From Alphaproteobacteria bacterium (GTDB lineage: Bacteria; Pseudomonadota; Alphaproteobacteria; Micropepsales; Micropepsaceae): DNA of 7,780 nucleotides. A program made the position numbers and the translations under genes. Below the pieces are notes generated by a model. It ran no database searches. It had not been told where the DNA came from and worked only from the letters and a program-made list of their open reading frames with translations. This document shows, one piece after another, positions 6,096 through 7,780 of this stretch; within the stretch, counting starts at the first letter, position 1; the number at the start of each line of letters is the position of its first letter. Where the stretch lies: assembly GCA_003131925.1 (NCBI GenBank), contig PKWC01000101.1, positions 1,318 to 9,097 of the forward strand, in the 5' to 3' direction.

Positions 6096-6169
6096 TCGCG
6101 CTCGGAGCGGTTGCTACCCCTCACCCGTGCGTGAGCGGTTGATAGTCCTCGCACTTGAGCCCTCTTCGA

Positions 6170-6195
6170 TCCGCCTACGCCAAGGCTTCGGCGGA
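6170..6195 (-). repeat. REP-like palindromic unit, copy A
   Basis: 26-bp imperfect palindrome with outer arms TCCGCC (6170-6175) and GGCGGA (6190-6195) and inner arms GCC/GGC around AA (6179-6186). Its reverse complement matches copy B at 19 of 26 positions, so the two lie in opposite orientation. The strand given is relative to copy B. Confidence 0.6.
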
Positions 6196-6213
6196 CCGGC
6201 GAGACTCAAACGA

Positions 6214-6239
6214 CCCGCCGTAGCTTTAGAGAAGGCGGG
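6214..6239 (+). repeat. REP-like palindromic unit, copy B
   Basis: 26-bp unit with arms CCCGCC (6214-6219) and GGCGGG (6234-6239) around 14 bases (6220-6233). It aligns without gaps to the reverse complement of copy A, from which it is separated by 18 bp. The inner part has diverged so that only the outer arms still pair well. Confidence 0.6.
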
Positions 6240-6252
6240 CAAGGGAAGAGGG

Positions 6253-6275
6253 GACTCCCGCGCTTATCAGGAGTC
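6253..6275. repeat. Small inverted repeat GACTCC/GGAGTC
   Basis: GACTCC (6253-6258) and GGAGTC (6270-6275) are exact inverted repeats separated by 11 bases. The left arm overlaps the outer edge of the enclosing stem (6255-6257), so both cannot form together. Confidence 0.35.
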
Positions 6276-6296
6276 ACCGATGCAAGACTCGGAATT

Positions 6297-6321
6297 CCCC
6301 TCTCCCCTTGTGGGAGAGGGG
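6297..6321. repeat. Perfect 10-bp C/G-rich hairpin, terminator-like but without a T-run
   Basis: CCCCTCTCCC (6297-6306), loop CTTGT, GGGAGAGGGG (6312-6321). The stem would be very stable and lies about 200 bases downstream of the pheT stop, so it may stop exonucleases or slow polymerase. It is followed by TGCAGG, and on the other strand by AATTCC, so it is not a standard Rho-independent terminator in either direction. It resembles a spacer repeat common in alphaproteobacteria. Confidence 0.6.
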
Positions 6322-6380
6322 TGCAGGTACGGGCGCTGAAGCCACTCAGGACTGGGTGAGGGGGAAACGGATAGTTTAGA

Positions 6381-7574
6381 GTGTCTCGCATGACCTCTTC
6401 CGCCCCGCAGCCGTTCGACCGGCGATCCGCGCTCGCCTTCATCGTGGCGATCGGCGTGGTGAGCCTGTTCGCCGACATGGCCTATGAAGGCATGCGCGCG
6501 ATCACCGGGCCGTTCCTTGGTCTGCTCGGCGCGAGTGCGACGATCGTCGGAATTGTCGCCGGCACGGGCGAACTTGCGGGCTATCTGCTGCGGCTGGTCT
6601 CGGGAAACCTCGCGCAGCGCAGCGGCGCGTACTGGCCGATCACTGTGGCGGGCTACGCGATCCAGATGGCGGCGGTGCCGGTCCTTGCAATCGCGGGAAG
6701 TTGGCAGGTAGCCGCCCTCCTGATCGTGCTCGAACGCACGGGAAAGGCCGTGCGCAATCCCGCCGGCAATACGATGATGAGCCATGCGGGTGAGGAGATT
6801 GGCCAGGGCTGGGCTTTCGGACTGCACGAAGCTCTGGACCAGTTCGGGGCGCTGGCCGGCCCTTTGATCGCAGCTCTGGTACTCGCCCATCATGGGGCTT
6901 ATCGCGATGCCTTCCTCTGGCTCGGCATACCGGCCCTTGTCACGATCGTCCTTGTACTGATCGTTGCGCTGCGCTTTCCGGCGGCGGCGCGAATCCCGGC
7001 GGCGCCAGAAAAGGATGGAGGGCATGCCCTTTCTGGCGCGTTCTGGCTGTACGCGGCAGCATGCGCCCTCATCGCTTTCGGCTTCGCCGATTATCCGCTC
7101 ATCGCTTTTCACTTCGGCAAAATGCATACCGTGCCTACGGCGTTTGTTCCTGTTTTCTACGCCGGCGCGATGGGAGCGAGCGGCGCAGCTTCTCTGCTGT
7201 TCGGCCGCTGGTTCGATTCGCGCGGCCTATGGGTCATGATTCCCGGCCTGCTCACCGGTGCACTTGTAGCCCCGCTCGTCTTCCTTGGGGGATTCGCGGC
7301 CGCCCTGATCGGCACGCTTTTGTGGGGCACCGCACTCGGCGTACAGGGCTCGGTCATGTCTGCGGCGGTCGCCCACATGGTTCCCGTTCACGGGCGGGCG
7401 CGCGCCTTCGGCATTTTTACGGCAATCTTCGGCGTGGCGTGGTTTCTCGGCAGCGTGGCACTCGGCGCGCTCTATGACGTTTCGCGCATTTCACTCGTCG
7501 CTGTTTCGGTGTTGCCGCAGCTCGCCGCACTGGTCCCGCTCCTTCTCGCTCTGCGCGCGATCAAGCGGCCCTGA
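6381..7574 (+). CDS. Major facilitator superfamily transporter, substrate unknown
   Basis: 397-residue integral membrane protein with about 11-12 hydrophobic segments (roughly 17-37, 45-75, 85-118, 152-172, 176-197, 219-243, 252-273, 284-305, 306-330, 345-365, 368-392). MFS hallmarks: RTGKAVRNP (119-127) in the cytoplasmic loop after TM4, and GRWFDSRG (275-282), a degenerate form of motif A (GxxxDRxGRR) from the second half. A hydrophilic stretch at about 199-217 is the usual central loop between the two six-helix halves. I cannot assign a substrate. The longest reading starts at GTG 6381 with CGGA about ten bases upstream; ATG 6390, three codons in, is nearly as likely. Its upstream region is the repeat-filled spacer, so it may be read through from pheT or have its own unrecognised promoter. 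lepA follows after 46 bp. Confidence 0.9.
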   Translation: MSRMTSSAPQPFDRRSALAFIVAIGVVSLFADMAYEGMRAITGPFLGLLGASATIVGIVAGTGELAGYLLRLVSGNLAQRSGAYWPITVAGYAIQMAAVPVLAIAGSWQVAALLIVLERTGKAVRNPAGNTMMSHAGEEIGQGWAFGLHEALDQFGALAGPLIAALVLAHHGAYRDAFLWLGIPALVTIVLVLIVALRFPAAARIPAAPEKDGGHALSGAFWLYAAACALIAFGFADYPLIAFHFGKMHTVPTAFVPVFYAGAMGASGAASLLFGRWFDSRGLWVMIPGLLTGALVAPLVFLGGFAAALIGTLLWGTALGVQGSVMSAAVAHMVPVHGRARAFGIFTAIFGVAWFLGSVALGALYDVSRISLVAVSVLPQLAALVPLLLALRAIKRP

Positions 7575-7580
7575 CTGCAG

Positions 7581-7609
7581 TTGGTATTGACGGCACGAGA
7601 GTGCTAGAC
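7581..7609 (+). promoter_or_regulatory. Weak promoter candidate just upstream of lepA
   Basis: TTGGTA (7581-7586) and CTAGAC (7604-7609) are 17 bases apart in the 46-bp gap before lepA. Both boxes match poorly, and a start near 7615 would leave only about six bases of leader. Spacing and position are the only support; a TTGACG at 7587-7592 has no suitable -10 partner. Confidence 0.2.
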
Positions 7610-7620
7610 GACCGCCCGCC

Positions 7621-7780
7621 GTGACAGACCTCGCCCAAATCCGCAATTTTTCCATCATCGCCCATATCGATCATGGAAAATCCACGCTCGCCGACCGGCT
7701 GATCCAGGTCTGCGGCGGGCTCACCGCGCGCGAGATGAAAGAGCAGGTGCTCGATTCCATGGATATCGAGCGCGAGCGCG
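7621..7780 (+). CDS. lepA: Elongation factor 4 (LepA), first 53 codons, cut by the window edge
   Basis: N-terminal part of LepA/EF4, a ribosome-bound translational GTPase related to EF-G, linked to back-translocation and to efficient initiation. The readable 53 residues include the start of the G domain: RNFSIIAHIDHGKST (8-22), which is the P-loop (G1) with H18-G19-K20-S21, then ADRLIQVCGGL and the family-typical VLDSMDIERER (43-53) leading into switch I. This pattern separates LepA from EF-G, EF-Tu and TypA/BipA. GTG at 7621 is the first possible start after an in-frame TGA (7588-7590), and the family's usual N-terminus aligns with it. No clear Shine-Dalgarno precedes it. The gene continues beyond 7780; the family is normally about 600 residues. 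Confidence 0.96.
   Translation, partial: MTDLAQIRNFSIIAHIDHGKSTLADRLIQVCGGLTAREMKEQVLDSMDIERER

Larger units (their letters stand above)
6157..6257. repeat. Enclosing stem around two palindromic units
   Basis: CCCTCTTC (6160-6167) pairs exactly with GAAGAGGG (6245-6252). The pairing extends outward as GAG (6157-6159) with CTC (6255-6257) across a two-base bulge (6253-6254). The stem encloses both 26-bp palindromes, so the folded strand would be a three-way-junction-like structure with two hairpin arms. Confidence 0.55.
6117..6363. repeat. Composite palindromic element filling the pheT-MFS spacer
   Basis: Exact 10-bp inverted repeats CCCCTCACCC (6117-6126) and GGGTGAGGGG (6354-6363) bound 247 bp that contain at least four further inverted repeats, listed separately. 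It occupies most of the 285-bp gap (6096-6380), where I see no gene; a frame through it (6076-6339) reads LRQGFGG, a peptide I recall from translated spacer repeats rather than real proteins. The parts look like common alphaproteobacterial spacer repeats assembled together, comparable to BIMEs or MITEs. The CCCCTCTCCC...GGGTGAGGGG half (6297-6363) resembles a repeat type I recall from rhizobial spacers. No flanking target duplication is obvious, so mobility of the whole unit is unproven. Confidence 0.6.

Noticed and set aside
6297..6321. Rho-independent terminator of the pheT transcript
   Set aside because: The stem is strong but no T-run follows on either strand, so I list it as a repeat rather than a terminator.
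6076..6339. 87-residue open frame after pheT
   Set aside because: It begins inside pheT in another frame and runs through the palindromic repeats; its LRQGFGG and PLVGEG segments are translations of repeat arms.
6117..6363. CRISPR array
   Set aside because: The repeats are inverted and nested, not direct repeats at regular spacing with unique spacers, and there is no cas gene nearby.

Overview
The window is a high-GC piece of a bacterial chromosome, most likely from an alphaproteobacterium. Three things suggest this: the L35 and PheS sequences are of the alphaproteobacterial kind, PheS is longer than the E. coli protein (358 versus 327 residues), and the one long gene-free gap carries C-rich/G-rich palindromic spacer repeats of a type common in that class. 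I cannot name a genus. Most of the window is conserved translation machinery. I saw no phage, transposase, CRISPR or defence gene, and no coherent undescribed protein system. What is unusual lies in the non-coding DNA.

Left part, minus strand (about 33-1803): three co-directional genes with 35-bp gaps, in transcription order a secreted DUF3828-like protein, methionine-(R)-sulfoxide reductase MsrB, and a short site-2-type membrane metalloprotease that appears to start at TTG. The window opens inside a C/G hairpin downstream of the protease.

Divergent control region (1804-2006): a good sigma70-type promoter points right, followed by a leader of about 100 nt that can fold into two hairpins just before the rpmI ribosome binding site. 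A weaker promoter candidate points left.

Right part, plus strand (2007-6095): rpmI (L35), rplT (L20), pheS and pheT (the two subunits of phenylalanyl-tRNA synthetase), closely spaced and probably one transcript. infC, which often heads this operon, is absent. The rplT-pheS gap holds a four-codon ORF whose stop overlaps the pheS start, inside two small palindromes. pheS and pheT overlap by ATGA.

The pheT-MFS gap (6096-6380) is a dense nest of inverted repeats. It contains two inverted copies of a 26-bp palindromic unit, an enclosing stem, a perfect 10-bp hairpin, and outer 10-bp inverted repeats 247 bp apart. It looks like a composite REP/MITE-like spacer element.

It is followed by an MFS transporter (6381-7574) and the first 53 codons of lepA (elongation factor 4), which run off the right edge.
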